Origin: Maribrevibacterium harenarium
Lineage (GTDB): Bacteria > Pseudomonadota > Gammaproteobacteria > Pseudomonadales > Marinomonadaceae
Assembly: GCF_006385675.1 (NCBI RefSeq)
Contig: NZ_VFRR01000036.1
Span: 1 to 35,778, forward strand
Direction: 5' to 3'
DNA length: 35,778 nucleotides
Program-made: the position numbers and the translations under genes
Notes under the pieces: model-generated
Databases searched by the model: none
The model's input: the letters and a program-made list of their open reading frames with translations, nothing else
Told to the model about the DNA's origin: nothing
Part shown: piece by piece, positions 1 through 8,350 of the stretch
Position numbering within the stretch: position 1 is the stretch's first letter
Layout of the letters: each line of letters opens with the position of its first letter

Positions 1-24
1 GATTTAAAAGAGAAAAAGGAAGGA

Positions 25-176
25 TTTCGGGCATTCCGATCACGTTTTTCGCTATTCCGATCGCCGATTCCGGAGTGGGGCTAAAAGTGATCGTATAATC
101 GCGGAACCGGTGATCGGATTAAACCGAAATGGGCGATCGGATAATCCCGAAATGGCTGGTCGGAATGCTCCGAAAT
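25..176. repeat. Repeat clusters resembling an IS21-family insertion-sequence end
   Basis: Two copies of an ATTCCGATC motif lie at about 32-64 on one strand. They are followed at about 86-176 by four degenerate tandem units of 22-23 bp in the opposite sense, each built as GATCGG, a short spacer, then CCGAAAT. Multiple short repeats of this kind are transposase-binding sites at the ends of IS21-family elements. The inverted arrangement looks like one element end abutting another, or a deletion junction. The transposase genes would lie left of the window, so the family assignment is an inference from repeat architecture and was not checked by search. Confidence 0.45.
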
Positions 177-512
177 ATGCACCGAGAAAGCATTGATGAC
201 AAAATCCAGCGTTTCTCGTCCCGAGAAGATCAGTATCCAGTCAATAATTGGTTAAACGATATATTCGGAGCACGCATTATTTTAAATACAGTAGAAGTAG
301 AGCAGGTGATGGATTGCCTCGACGACTGGCAAGATGAACTGGGCTTAAAAAATTGGTACTTGCGTGATAAGGAAGGCTATCGAGGCTTGCATATTTACTT
401 TAAAAACCGAAGTAACTTCTACTTTCCTTGGGAACTGCAAATCTGGGATCAGCAAGACCTGCGCAGCAACATTGAAAACCACGAGAAGTTCAAACGACAC
501 TTCCTAAAGTGA
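129..512 (+). pseudogene. 5'-truncated RelA/SpoT nucleotidyltransferase-domain protein
   Basis: The frame encodes the C-terminal two thirds of a (p)ppGpp-synthetase-like fold. Visible motifs are NDIFGARII (the D-x-x-G-x-R strand), EGYRGLHIYF (the GYR-x-x-H motif) and WELQIW (the E-x-Q catalytic strand), then a closing helix with ENHEKF. The N-terminal helices and basic substrate-binding segment of the family are missing. The first 16 codons are read through the repeat units, so the true gene was probably cut by an insertion; an internal ATG at 177 could serve as a secondary start. No convincing ribosome-binding site was seen. It is probably a non-functional remnant. A stand-alone small alarmone synthetase is less likely, given the missing N-terminus. 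Confidence 0.6.
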
Positions 513-533
513 GCGTCTAGCATGTAGGTCTGT

Positions 534-729
534 GGGGCAGGAGAACTATCTAGTACTTTCGTGTAGCGACTTTTTTGCCTTGGGTTAGGAGTAGGATAGC
601 TAACTGCTACTTTGCTCAATGGCCTTACGCACAGGCTTGGGAGCAGGAGAGTTATCTGGTACTTTTGCGCAGCGACCTTACGCGCTTGCGCGTGGAGCCA
701 GCAAAAGATACCAGATAACTCTCCCCAAC
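534..729. repeat. Degenerate repeat block with a long inverted repeat
   Basis: Three degenerate direct copies of a roughly 45-bp unit begin near 534, 582 and 639. Each has GGGxxAGGAG, then a TATCTxGTACTTT-like core, then a GCGACxTT-like tail. The third copy is followed by an inverted copy: the arm at 646-668 pairs with 701-724 with a single-base indel, enclosing about 32 nt that hold a small CGCGCTTGCGCG hairpin. No coding frame is evident in this gap. A non-autonomous repeat element or a large transcribed hairpin downstream of fre are both possible. Confidence 0.55.
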
Positions 730-757
730 AACCCTAATAAAGCCCTAAACCGACAAA

Positions 758-1468
758 CTACTTAGCCGGCCGCGGCGCATACGCAAACACATCCGAATAG
801 GCATTCTCAGTCGCCAACCCAGCCGCTTCCAAATGATCCAAAGTACCGTAAACCATACCCACCGAGCCACTAATAAAGGCCACAGAGCGACTCAAATCTG
901 GGTGATCAGCCAGCACTGCTTCATACAACCAGCCCGTACGCCCAGACCAACCCTCTGCACCTTCATTTAACACCACTTGCAAATCAAAGCGGTGCTCGGT
1001 TGCCAACCAATCCTGTAAAAACACATCTTCTTGGCTACGTAGACCCCAATACAAACACACCTTGCCTGCATAACCACTATGATCCAAGTGCTCGAAAATA
1101 CTCTTCATCTGAGCAAAGCCCGTACCGCCAGCCAACAACAAAACTTGCTCCGGCTGCTTATCCAATGCCCCATTGGCAATATTGGCATCCCCGCCTGGAA
1201 TCATTAGCGTTACTTCCTCGTTATGATTCAAGGTGCGAATCACAGTCGCAGCGAGGGAAGTTTCATCCGTTACCAAAATATAGAGAGTGATATGGGGTAA
1301 CTGGTGCGGAGCACTGCCAATCGAATAGGGGACTTTTTCCCCTGTTGGCAAACATATCATCAGATATTGACCGGCGATAAAGTTCACATCCGCTACGGAA
1401 AGATCAACCTGGTATACATTGTTATTGAGTAAGTGAACGCCATTGACCTTGGCTTGTACTTGCTCCAT
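758..1468 (-). CDS. fre: NAD(P)H-flavin reductase (Fre/LuxG type)
   Basis: This 236-residue flavin reductase of the ferredoxin-reductase superfamily transfers electrons from NAD(P)H to free FMN, FAD or riboflavin in the cytoplasm. The N-terminal barrel carries the flavin signature VPYSIGSA (about 46-53). The nucleotide domain begins at LLLAGGTGFAQ and continues with AFISGSVGMV and the C-terminal YSDVFAYAPR segment. Length matches E. coli Fre (about 233 residues). The start is supported by a GGGAG box about 6 nt upstream. It lies downstream of rho on the same strand but behind a hairpin terminator, so it probably has its own promoter. LuxG-type naming is possible, but no lux genes are present. 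Confidence 0.88.
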   Translation of the reverse strand: MEQVQAKVNGVHLLNNNVYQVDLSVADVNFIAGQYLMICLPTGEKVPYSIGSAPHQLPHITLYILVTDETSLAATVIRTLNHNEEVTLMIPGGDANIANGALDKQPEQVLLLAGGTGFAQMKSIFEHLDHSGYAGKVCLYWGLRSQEDVFLQDWLATEHRFDLQVVLNEGAEGWSGRTGWLYEAVLADHPDLSRSVAFISGSVGMVYGTLDHLEAAGLATENAYSDVFAYAPRPAK

Positions 1469-1542
1469 TTGCTTCTCCCATTGGCAACTCAGAGCAAAAG
1501 CCCATTTGCCTTAATAAATTTGGTGTTCTCTGCTTATAAATG

Positions 1543-1568
1543 AAAAGCCACTTAATAAAGTGGCTTTT
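1543..1568 (-). terminator. Intrinsic terminator downstream of rho
   Basis: A 9-bp stem AAAAGCCAC/GTGGCTTTT with an 8-nt loop sits about 30 nt past the rho stop. Read on the minus strand, the stem runs into TTTT followed by a T-rich stretch. It separates rho from fre. Confidence 0.75.
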
Positions 1569-1598
1569 TAGTATTGCTATAAGTGTATTTCAAGTCGG

Positions 1599-2864
1599 CT
1601 ATTTATTCTTGCCTTTCATCGACTCAAAGAAGTCATCATTTGTCTTAGTGACTTTTAGACGATCGATCAAGAATTCCGTTGCTGCAATGTCTTCCATCGG
1701 GTTTAGCAACTTACGCAAGATCCACATACGTTGTAGCTCGTCTTCCGTAGTCAACAAGTCTTCACGGCGAGTACCGGAACGACGGATGTTGATAGCCGGG
1801 AAAGTACGTTTTTCAGCAATCTTACGGTCTAGGTGAAGCTCCGAGTTACCGGTACCTTTAAATTCCTCAAAGATAACCTCATCCATTTTCGATCCGGTGT
1901 CTACTAACGCCGTGGCGATAATGGTCAAGCTGCCGCCTTCTTCGATATTACGAGCAGCACCGAAGAAACGCTTAGGGCGTTCTAGGGCGTTAGCATCCAC
2001 ACCACCGGTCAATACTTTACCGGAAGAAGGGATAACTGTGTTGTAAGCACGGGCGAGACGGGTGATGGAGTCCAGTAGGATTACCACGTCTTTTTTGTGC
2101 TCAACAAGACGTTTTGCTTTTTCGATAACCATTTCGGCCACTTGTACGTGGCGGGCTGGTGGCTCGTCAAAAGTAGAGGCGACCACTTCACCGCGAACGG
2201 TGCGAGACATTTCTGTTACTTCCTCAGGGCGCTCGTCAATCAACAGCACGATCATGTGACACTCTGGGTTGTTACGTGTGATCGCATTGGCGATATTCTG
2301 CAACATGAAGGTTTTACCCGCTTTTGGCGGTGATACGATCAGGGCACGCTGACCTTTACCCATTGGTGCAACCAAATCAATGATGCGGGAGGTAATGTCT
2401 TCAGTAGAGCCGTTGCCGGTCTCCATAACCAAACGTTGGTTAGCAAATAGCGGCGTTAAGTTCTCGAATAGAATCTTATTACGCACACTGTCAGGCTTAT
2501 CAAAGTTGATTTCGTTGACTTTCAATAGGGCAAAGTAGCGCTCGCCATCTTTTGGGGGGCGAATCTTGCCGGAAATGGTATCGCCGGTGCGTAAGTTAAA
2601 GCGGCGAATTTGGCTAGGTGACACATAAATATCGTCAGGGCCAGCAAGGTAAGAGCTGTCTGGTGAACGCAAAAAGCCAAAGCCGTCTTGCAAAATCTCT
2701 AAGATACCATCGCCATAAATGTCTTCACCGCTTTTGGCGTGACGTTTCAAAATGGCAAAGATAACGTCTTGTTTACGGGAGCGGGCAAGGTTTTCAAGCC
2801 CCATTTCCGCTGCAATGTCTAATAATTCGGGTACTGATTTCTGTTTTAATTCGGTAAGGTTCAT
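1599..2864 (-). CDS. rho: Transcription termination factor Rho
   Basis: Hexameric RNA-dependent ATPase/translocase that ends transcription at Rho-dependent sites. From the chosen start it is 421 residues, close to the usual 419-420. In order there are the N-terminal helical domain ([15 protein letters not shown]), the cold-shock-like primary RNA site ([10 protein letters not shown]), Walker A with PPKAGKT, Walker [17 protein letters not shown], and the [10 protein letters not shown] segment with the C-terminal helices. The frame stays open for 71 more codons upstream to a TTG at 3077, but that extension has no Rho homology, so the conserved MNLTEL start is preferred although it lacks a strong Shine-Dalgarno sequence. 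Many relatives have trxA just upstream of rho; none is visible here. Confidence 0.97.
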   Translation of the reverse strand: MNLTELKQKSVPELLDIAAEMGLENLARSRKQDVIFAILKRHAKSGEDIYGDGILEILQDGFGFLRSPDSSYLAGPDDIYVSPSQIRRFNLRTGDTISGKIRPPKDGERYFALLKVNEINFDKPDSVRNKILFENLTPLFANQRLVMETGNGSTEDITSRIIDLVAPMGKGQRALIVSPPKAGKTFMLQNIANAITRNNPECHMIVLLIDERPEEVTEMSRTVRGEVVASTFDEPPARHVQVAEMVIEKAKRLVEHKKDVVILLDSITRLARAYNTVIPSSGKVLTGGVDANALERPKRFFGAARNIEEGGSLTIIATALVDTGSKMDEVIFEEFKGTGNSELHLDRKIAEKRTFPAINIRRSGTRREDLLTTEDELQRMWILRKLLNPMEDIAATEFLIDRLKVTKTNDDFFESMKGKNK

Positions 2865-3381
2865 AAACGGAAAGTTATGTTGGCTCATTTGAGGATAATT
2901 GACGGGATTCAACTGGACGCTAAGGCGTGCCAATAACCAATGTCGGAAGTCGCACACTAAGTCATCGCTATTCGACACCGAAAAACCAACACTGGTTAAC
3001 CAAGACGTAAAAAATGGGGCTTGGTGACGAAGCCGATACAGCGTAGAGACTGATTGGGGGCCCCAGTAAGCGATCAATTGTTAGGCAAGTTAGCCGATCG
3101 CACCGCCTAGGACTTGGTTACTTTAGTGCCTTTTATAGGGTAGGTCTAGTGCTGCAAGCAGTAAAAATGCATATTTTGTTAACTTTTTGATCACCCGCAG
3201 TGAAAAAAAGTTAATTTGTGTTTGGTTGCACAGAGTCGCAAAGGTTATGGTAAAGTCCATTCCGCTGGTTGAGAACATCAATAATAAAGCTGCGTACACC
3301 CTCCTATATAGTAAGTGGCGCGGGCTGGCTCAAAGGAACAGGATTTGGTAAACCGTCAACCTCGACAAAAGGCGTTATAGA
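2865..3381. other. Divergent rho/ppx intergenic leader and promoter region
   Basis: No gene is supported in these 517 bases. The rho mRNA leader is probably long, as in other bacteria where Rho autoregulates in its leader. On the minus strand a TATAAAA box (3131-3137) is a possible -10 for rho, with a TTGCAG 14 nt upstream at sub-optimal spacing. On the plus strand TTGCAC (3226-3231) with TAAAGT (3251-3256) is a weak candidate for ppx. A perfect 10-bp inverted repeat, TTAACTTTTT (3179-3188) and AAAAAGTTAA (3205-3214), lies between them and could be an operator or cruciform. Confidence 0.4.
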
Positions 3382-4899
3382 ATGCAATCTCTTTTCGTAC
3401 AGCAGTCCCACGACTTTCCCTTCGAAAAAATTGCCGCAATTGATTTAGGCTCCAACAGCTTCCATATGGTGGTAGCACAGGTCAGTCATGGACAATTGCG
3501 CATTACCGGTGAGTACGGTGACAAAGTACAGTTAGCCGCAGGCCTGCAAAATGGCGTCTTAGATGAAGCTGCTATTGAGCGCGGGATCGCTTGTCTCTCT
3601 CAATTCGCTCAAGCTATTGAGGACATGCCCTTGGGATCTGTGCGCGTAGTGGGAACGAATGCCCTGCGAGCAGCGAAGAATCGTAAAGAATTTATTCAAC
3701 GGGCGGCTCAAGTCTTACCTCACCCAATCGAGATTATCGCCGGTCGTGAAGAGGCTCGTCTTATCTATGTGGGCGTAGCTCGCACCATGGATCATGGGGA
3801 GCAAAAACGTTTGGTGGTAGACATTGGTGGTGGCTCTACTGAGTTCATTATCGGTCGTCAACTGGACACTATGCTCACCGAGAGCTTGCATATGGGGTGT
3901 GTCAGCTATCGACAGCGTTTTTTTGCCGACGGCACCATTACCAAAAATGCCTTCCAAAAAGCCGTCACTGCGGCGCGCCTAGAATTACTTAGTATTCAAG
4001 ATGACTATTCCGCCGAAGGCTGGGACGTGGCCATTGGTTCTTCCGGCACCGCCAAAGCGGCCTATAATATTGGCTTGGAGAATGGCTGGAGTAAAAAGGG
4101 TATTACCCCTAAAGTCCTGAAAAATATCCAAAACGCCCTGTTTGACGCAGGACATGCGGATAACATTAATTTGCTTGGCCTGAAACCTGAGCGTAAAAAT
4201 ACGATTGCGGCTGGAATCGCGATTTTGACCGCCATATTTGAATGTTTCAGTATCAAACAGATGGATTTTTCTGTTGGTGCGTTGCGCGAAGGTGTCTTAT
4301 TCGATGTGATGGGGCGCTATGAAGACACGGATGTTCGGGAACGTACGGTTAACTATCTACTCAACCAATATCATATCGATCTAGAACAAGCCAAGTTGGT
4401 GACCCAAACGGCGATTTCGGCATTACAACAGGTGCGTGAAGACTGGCAGCTAAATTCCTTATCCAATGAAGATATCCTGCGTTGGGCTGGCTTGTTGCAT
4501 GAGTGTGGGTTGGGTATTTCCCACAGCCGTTATCACAAGCATGGGGCTTATATTATCAGTGAATCGGATATGCCAGGTTTCTCCCAGCAGGAGCAAAAGG
4601 CGTTAGCGGAGCTGATTTTGCGTCACCGTCGTAAGTTTACCCAGAGCCTGGATTTTCCGTTTACGAAAGGGGACACCCAAGACCTAGATCGATTAGCGAT
4701 TCTATTGCGTTTGTCCCATCTATTGCATATGGATCGCAAAGAAGGGGATATCCCCATCTTTAATCTAACGGCTTCAGATAAGCATCTTCATGCGGAGTTC
4801 TTGGAAGGTTGGCTGGAAGGGCGCCCTTTGACCCAGGCAAACCTTCAGCGGGAAGCCGAGTACTTAGCCTCGGCAGGTTACACGCTGACATTTAATTAA
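3382..4899 (+). CDS. ppx: Exopolyphosphatase (Ppx/GppA family)
   Basis: Ppx/GppA phosphatase of the ASKHA superfamily, cleaving terminal phosphate from inorganic polyphosphate and in some members pppGpp. Its 505 residues carry the phosphate-1 loop IAAIDLGSNSFHMVV (about 18-32), VVGTNALRAAKN, the conserved IIAGREEARLIY, the phosphate-2 loop VVDIGGGSTEFIIG and a GTAKAAYNIG segment. A C-terminal HD-like helical domain includes LLHECGLGISHSRYHKHG. The start is preceded by AAAGGCG. It is divergent from rho. Length and the C-terminal domain favour Ppx over the shorter GppA, although substrate choice cannot be read from sequence. Confidence 0.93.
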   Translation: MQSLFVQQSHDFPFEKIAAIDLGSNSFHMVVAQVSHGQLRITGEYGDKVQLAAGLQNGVLDEAAIERGIACLSQFAQAIEDMPLGSVRVVGTNALRAAKNRKEFIQRAAQVLPHPIEIIAGREEARLIYVGVARTMDHGEQKRLVVDIGGGSTEFIIGRQLDTMLTESLHMGCVSYRQRFFADGTITKNAFQKAVTAARLELLSIQDDYSAEGWDVAIGSSGTAKAAYNIGLENGWSKKGITPKVLKNIQNALFDAGHADNINLLGLKPERKNTIAAGIAILTAIFECFSIKQMDFSVGALREGVLFDVMGRYEDTDVRERTVNYLLNQYHIDLEQAKLVTQTAISALQQVREDWQLNSLSNEDILRWAGLLHECGLGISHSRYHKHGAYIISESDMPGFSQQEQKALAELILRHRRKFTQSLDFPFTKGDTQDLDRLAILLRLSHLLHMDRKEGDIPIFNLTASDKHLHAEFLEGWLEGRPLTQANLQREAEYLASAGYTLTFN

Positions 4900-4934
4900 T
4901 GCTCGGACTGAGCCTTGCCTGTGTGCGCTGCGTA

Positions 4935-5342
4935 TTAAATACGCGAGCGTACGGAGCGCAAGATATCTCGCCAAGTGATAATTCCCAAGACGTGACGTTC
5001 CTCGTCGACCACCGGTAGGCAGGAAATATCTGCATTTAGCATCCAGTCGATTACTTTTTCTACGGGGGTGCTTGGCGACACGGTAATCGGCTGGCGCGTC
5101 ATGATCTGATGAGCTGCCCGGTTCAGGGTATCCAAATCTCTGGGCTGTTCATTTACTTTTCCGATAAACGGACTGATTAGGCGCAGTAAATCTCGGTCAG
5201 AGATGATGCCTTCTAACTTATCGTCTTCTACCACGGGTAAGTGGTGAAAATGCTGTTGCTGTAAGATAGCTTGGATCTCGGTGACACGGGTATCCATGTG
5301 CACCGTTACAACTTTGGTGGACATTAAATCTTGCGCTTGCAT
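4935..5342 (-). CDS. Twin CBS-domain protein
   Basis: A small 135-residue cytosolic protein made almost entirely of two CBS motifs. The first is about 1-65 (DLMSTKVVTVHMDTRV, HHLPVVEDDKLEGIISDRDLL). The second is about 78-135 (IMTRQPITVSPSTPVEKV, SCLPVVDEERHVLGIITWRDIL). Such Bateman modules bind adenine nucleotides (AMP, ATP or SAM) and act as stand-alone energy sensors or regulatory partners. The frame is open upstream to 5420, but the ATG at 5342 has a strong GAGGAGG box 7 nt upstream and begins at the domain boundary, so it is taken as the start. It converges on ppx with a 35-nt gap. The partner is unknown. Confidence 0.85.
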   Translation of the reverse strand: MQAQDLMSTKVVTVHMDTRVTEIQAILQQQHFHHLPVVEDDKLEGIISDRDLLRLISPFIGKVNEQPRDLDTLNRAAHQIMTRQPITVSPSTPVEKVIDWMLNADISCLPVVDEERHVLGIITWRDILRSVRSRI

Positions 5343-5794
5343 CACTGCCTCCTCACGCAGGGTGAACCGATGTCGTATTCTTCCTGCAAATCCCCGATGG
5401 TGTAATATTTCTATCGGCAATCTTTACTATTTTTAAAGACTATATTCTGCCTTTAAATCTAATAATACAACGTCAAAAAGCGTGAAATTCGGCCCATTGA
5501 GTGGGATTTTTCCATTGGGATGGCTTTTCCTGTCATTAAGTTACCTTTGGTATCAAGGCAACAACGTGAAGTTCGACTATGGTCTCAAGACATTGTCGAC
5601 AATTTGGGTATAATTTCCTCCAACCCTATTCAATGCGCTCATTTCCTGACCTGATCCAGATAATGGCGGGAAACGTTTGTCGTTGAGGAGAGTAAGAGAA
5701 ACAGGCGCCTTTACCCAGATTGGCGCCGGGCCACCAAAAGTGGCTCTTACGGCTTACTTTCAAACTACAACTGGCTATGACACGGCGAACTCAT
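5343..5794. other. Intergenic region between the CBS gene and mqo
   Basis: No convincing gene is present in these 452 bases. The left half (about 5400-5470) is A+T-rich and probably carries the CBS-gene promoter. The right half holds the mqo promoter and a leader of about 170 nt. That leader contains an unused GAGGAG box at 5684-5690 and a GGCGCC/GGCGCC inverted pair (5704-5709, 5722-5727). A short stretch at 5648-5670 resembles the 3' half of a TPP aptamer but lacks the 5' half. Confidence 0.4.
5587..5614 (+). promoter_or_regulatory. Candidate sigma-70 promoter for mqo
   Basis: A perfect -10 box TATAAT (5609-5614) follows AAGACA (5587-5592), a partial -35 match, with a 16-bp spacer. It would start transcription near 5621. 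Inferred by consensus matching only. Confidence 0.5.
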
Positions 5795-7273
5795 ATGACC
5801 TCAAATATTGTAGACGTACTCCTAGTGGGCAGCGGTGCGATGAGCACCACCCTAGGTATGTTGCTGAAGCAGCTCGATCCCTCTCTTTCCATCACTATGG
5901 TGGAGCGTTTAGATCAAATAGCACAAGAAAGTACCGATGCGTGGAACAACGCTGGCACCGGTCACGCGGCTTATTGTGAACTAAACTACACCTCACAAAA
6001 TGCGGATGGCACCACTAATATCGATAAGGCAGTGACGATTAACGCAGCCTTTGAAGTGAGTTTACAGTTTTGGTCCTATTTGGTGGAACAGGGCTTGCTA
6101 CCCGAGCCTCACAACTTTATTAACCGAGTACCCCACCAGAGTTTTGTGTGGGGCGAGCGCAATGTTAAGGCGCTTAAATCTCGCTTCGATGCCATGAGTG
6201 CCCACCCAGCCTTTCGCGAAATGGAGTACACCGAAGATCCACGCACTATGGCGGAATGGATGCCATTGGTTATGCAAAACCGTACCGGCAATGAACCGTT
6301 AGCGGCGACTCGCATCGAGCATGGCTCGGACGTGAACTTTGGTGCTGTAGCCCGTAATATGGCTCAGCATCTGCAAAGTCTCGATGGTTTTACCACCGAG
6401 CTAAGTGCCGATGTAACAGATTTAGTGAAACAGAGCGATGGCAGCTGGCGCGTGACCCTAGAGCAAAAAGGTCAGCGTAAAGACATCAATGCCAAGTTTG
6501 TATTCCTTGGGGCAGGTGGTGGTTCCTTACCACTATTGCAAAAGTCTGGCATTCGCGAGGGCAAGGGCTACGGCGGCTTCCCAGTGAGTGGTCAGTGGCT
6601 GGTGTGTGAAAAACCTGAGCTTGTTGATCAGCATTTTGCCAAGGTTTATGGTGCTGCCCCGATCGGTGCGCCGCCAATGTCAGTGCCACACTTAGACACA
6701 CGAGTTATTGATGGCAAACGTGCCATTCTATTTGGGCCTTTTGCTGGCTTCACTACTAAGTTCTTGAAAAATGGTTCTGTTACCGACTTGATGAAGAGTG
6801 TCAAGCTCGACAACTTGGCGCCCATGCTGAGCGTCGGTAAAAACAATATGGATTTGACCAAGTATCTAATCAGTGAAGTGCGCCAGTCCCATAAAGATCG
6901 CTGTGATTCGTTGCGTAACTTCTTCCCGGATGCCAAAGACAGTGATTGGCGCTTGGCGTATGCTGGACAACGGGTACAGATCATCAAAAAAGATGGTAAA
7001 GGCGGCGGTAAGCTGGAGTTTGGTACTGAGGCAATTACAGCAGCAGACGGCACGCTAGCGGCGCTACTGGGGGCTTCTCCAGGCGCTTCAACCACAGTGA
7101 ATACCATGATTGGTATCATTGAGCGTTGTTTCGCTGATCGCATCAAGACGCCAGAATGGCAAACCAAGATGAAGGAAATGGTGCCTTCTTACGGTCAGTC
7201 TCTGATTGAAAACACTGATCTACTGCTGGAAGTACGTAAGCGTACTCTTGAGACTCTCAAGCTCAACCCCTAA
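5795..7273 (+). CDS. mqo: Malate:quinone oxidoreductase
   Basis: FAD-dependent peripheral membrane enzyme that oxidises malate to oxaloacetate and passes electrons to the quinone pool, a TCA-cycle step. The N-terminus has the FAD-binding strand VDVLLVGSGAMSTT; the family-specific AWNNAGTGHAAYCELNYT follows. Later segments include FVFLGAGGGSLPLLQKSGI, a GGFPVSGQW segment and the C-terminal GASPGASTTVNTMI. From ATG 5795 it has 492 residues, typical of Mqo. Upstream in-frame starts at 5720 (TTG) and 5777 (ATG) would add non-homologous sequence. None of the starts has a strong ribosome-binding site. It is monocistronic, with a candidate promoter upstream and a clear terminator downstream. Confidence 0.95.
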   Translation: MTSNIVDVLLVGSGAMSTTLGMLLKQLDPSLSITMVERLDQIAQESTDAWNNAGTGHAAYCELNYTSQNADGTTNIDKAVTINAAFEVSLQFWSYLVEQGLLPEPHNFINRVPHQSFVWGERNVKALKSRFDAMSAHPAFREMEYTEDPRTMAEWMPLVMQNRTGNEPLAATRIEHGSDVNFGAVARNMAQHLQSLDGFTTELSADVTDLVKQSDGSWRVTLEQKGQRKDINAKFVFLGAGGGSLPLLQKSGIREGKGYGGFPVSGQWLVCEKPELVDQHFAKVYGAAPIGAPPMSVPHLDTRVIDGKRAILFGPFAGFTTKFLKNGSVTDLMKSVKLDNLAPMLSVGKNNMDLTKYLISEVRQSHKDRCDSLRNFFPDAKDSDWRLAYAGQRVQIIKKDGKGGGKLEFGTEAITAADGTLAALLGASPGASTTVNTMIGIIERCFADRIKTPEWQTKMKEMVPSYGQSLIENTDLLLEVRKRTLETLKLNP

Positions 7274-7293
7274 AATCGGGCACCAGCAGACAC

Positions 7294-7324
7294 AAGCCGA
7301 GTAGATCTTCTGCTCGGCTTTTTT
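7294..7324 (+). terminator. Intrinsic terminator downstream of mqo
   Basis: Stem AAGCCGAG (7294-7301) pairs with CTCGGCTT (7313-7320) around an 11-nt loop and is followed immediately by a T run. It lies about 20 nt past the mqo stop. Confidence 0.85.
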
Positions 7325-7381
7325 ATTATCTGGCGTCAGCTTGAGACAGTGACGCGCCCAATATTGAAAAGAGAACAATTC

Positions 7382-7639
7382 ATGACCACATTCGCCGAAC
7401 GCGCCGATCAACTCAGTGACCAGTTGCGCGAACTTGAACATCAGGCAGAGGATGGCGACCAGCTATTTTTTTGCGCGTATTTGCTAGGCTTACTCGGGCT
7501 TCACAGCGCGGTAGAAGGGGAAGGGGCAGATGCCTTTGATGCACACTTCTTGGGAGCATTAAACGAAACCATGGCTGACGAAAATATGACTGAGTCAGAC
7601 CAAGCTGCAATTCTCGCGCTGTGGCAACAGGTGGTTTAA
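7382..7639 (+). CDS. YfcL-like small protein
   Basis: An 85-residue, acidic, helix-rich cytosolic protein. It has an N-terminal helix (FAERADQLSDQLREL), a DGDQLFFCAYLLGLLGLHSAV core and a C-terminal helix ending ILALWQQVV. This layout resembles the YfcL family of gammaproteobacteria, whose function is unknown. The ATG at 7382 begins at the domain and is preceded by AAGAGAAC; an upstream in-frame start at 7349 would add eleven unlikely residues. Its stop overlaps the stop of the convergent vapC by 4 nt (TTAA). The family call is by eye and moderately uncertain. Confidence 0.65.
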   Translation: MTTFAERADQLSDQLRELEHQAEDGDQLFFCAYLLGLLGLHSAVEGEGADAFDAHFLGALNETMADENMTESDQAAILALWQQVV

Positions 7640-8034
7640 GTCCAGTTCTCTAAGCGAATGCCGTCGACCCGTTCAAACTCTTTGGTGTTGTTGGTCACTA
7701 GAATCAGACCTAAAGATCGGGCGTGTCCCGCGATCATTTGATCGTAGGGACCAATTGGGGTTCCGCGGGCTCTCAAATCTGCCCTTATTTGGCCGGTATG
7801 AGCGGCGGCATTTTCCTCGTAGGGTAGGGTTTCTAAGCGAGCAACAAAGCCTTCTAGGTCTCTCAGGTTTCCTTCTGGATTGCTAGAGCGCTCCGCGCCA
7901 TACACCAATTCCATATAGGTGATGCTGGAAATGCACATTTGACCGTAGTGCTTTCTGAACGCCTCCCGTACAACTTGCGGACGGTTTTTCATGGTATAAA
8001 TCACGATATTCGTATCGAGCATATACTTGAGCAT
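7636..8034 (-). CDS. vapC: VapC-type PIN-domain ribonuclease toxin
   Basis: A 132-residue PIN-domain endoribonuclease, the toxin of a type II toxin-antitoxin pair that blocks translation by cutting tRNA or rRNA. Acidic metal-binding residues are visible: D7 in YMLDTNIV, E42 in TYMELVYG and D98 in GPYDQMIAGHA, then the VTNNTKEF strand near 113-120. Length fits VapC. It is translationally coupled to its antitoxin by a TAATG stop/start overlap at 8032-8036. RNA target and activity cannot be inferred. Confidence 0.92.
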   Translation of the reverse strand: MLKYMLDTNIVIYTMKNRPQVVREAFRKHYGQMCISSITYMELVYGAERSSNPEGNLRDLEGFVARLETLPYEENAAAHTGQIRADLRARGTPIGPYDQMIAGHARSLGLILVTNNTKEFERVDGIRLENWT

Positions 8035-8264
8035 TACAAGCTTTCCCTTTGTTGATCCTCTGGTTGCTCTCGTTCTGACATGAAGTCATCGGTTACGCCC
8101 TTTTCATCAAACCAAGAATCCCAGCCCTCTCCTTCGGGTACAATCAGCCGAGCCCGCCCCAGCGGTATGATATTTACCCTTTTTACGGATTCAGGCAGAG
8201 CGACCGGCTTTGGCAAACGCACAGCTTGCGATGTATTGCTTTTAAAAATGGATGCGCTTTCCAT
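8034..8264 (-). CDS. vapB: VapB/VagC-type antitoxin with AbrB-like domain
   Basis: A 76-residue antitoxin. The N-terminal SpoVT/AbrB-like swapped-hairpin DNA-binding domain (SIFKSNTSQAVRLPKPVALPE) has the SQAVRLP signature typical of VagC/VapB. The acidic C-terminal tail (WDSWFDEKGVTDDFMSEREQ) would wrap the toxin. An AAGAGG box lies about 8 nt before the ATG. The upstream stretch (8280-8302) is a TATAC/GTATAT-rich sequence that probably carries the promoter and autoregulatory operator, as is usual for these operons, but no clean palindrome could be defined. It overlaps vapC by one base. Confidence 0.9.
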   Translation of the reverse strand: MESASIFKSNTSQAVRLPKPVALPESVKRVNIIPLGRARLIVPEGEGWDSWFDEKGVTDDFMSEREQPEDQQRESL

Positions 8265-8350
8265 TAGTTAACCTCTTGGATATACAGTACACATATACAT
8301 ATTAGCCGAGAAGATTCCTATGAAAAAGAATCTTGCGCAAATTTTGCTTC

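Noticed and set aside
5646..5675. TPP-riboswitch-like stretch (CCTGATCCAGATAAT) in the mqo leader
   Set aside because: It resembles the 3' half of the thiamine pyrophosphate aptamer, but the required upstream CTGAGA half and P1 partner are absent between the predicted start site and this stretch, and mqo has no thiamine link. A covariance-model search would settle it.
5677..5979. Small plus-strand frame starting at a TTG after the mqo promoter
   Set aside because: It overlaps mqo in another frame, has no recognisable domain and shows shadow-type composition.
8280..8302. Possible LexA box or clean operator before vapB
   Set aside because: The TATACAGTACACATATAC stretch has no CTG-N10-CAG spacing and is not a true palindrome, so only a general promoter region is claimed.
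8311..8334. AAGATTC/GAATCTT hairpin as lysO terminator
   Set aside because: The stem is A+T-rich and not followed by a T run on the minus strand, so confidence is too low for a feature.
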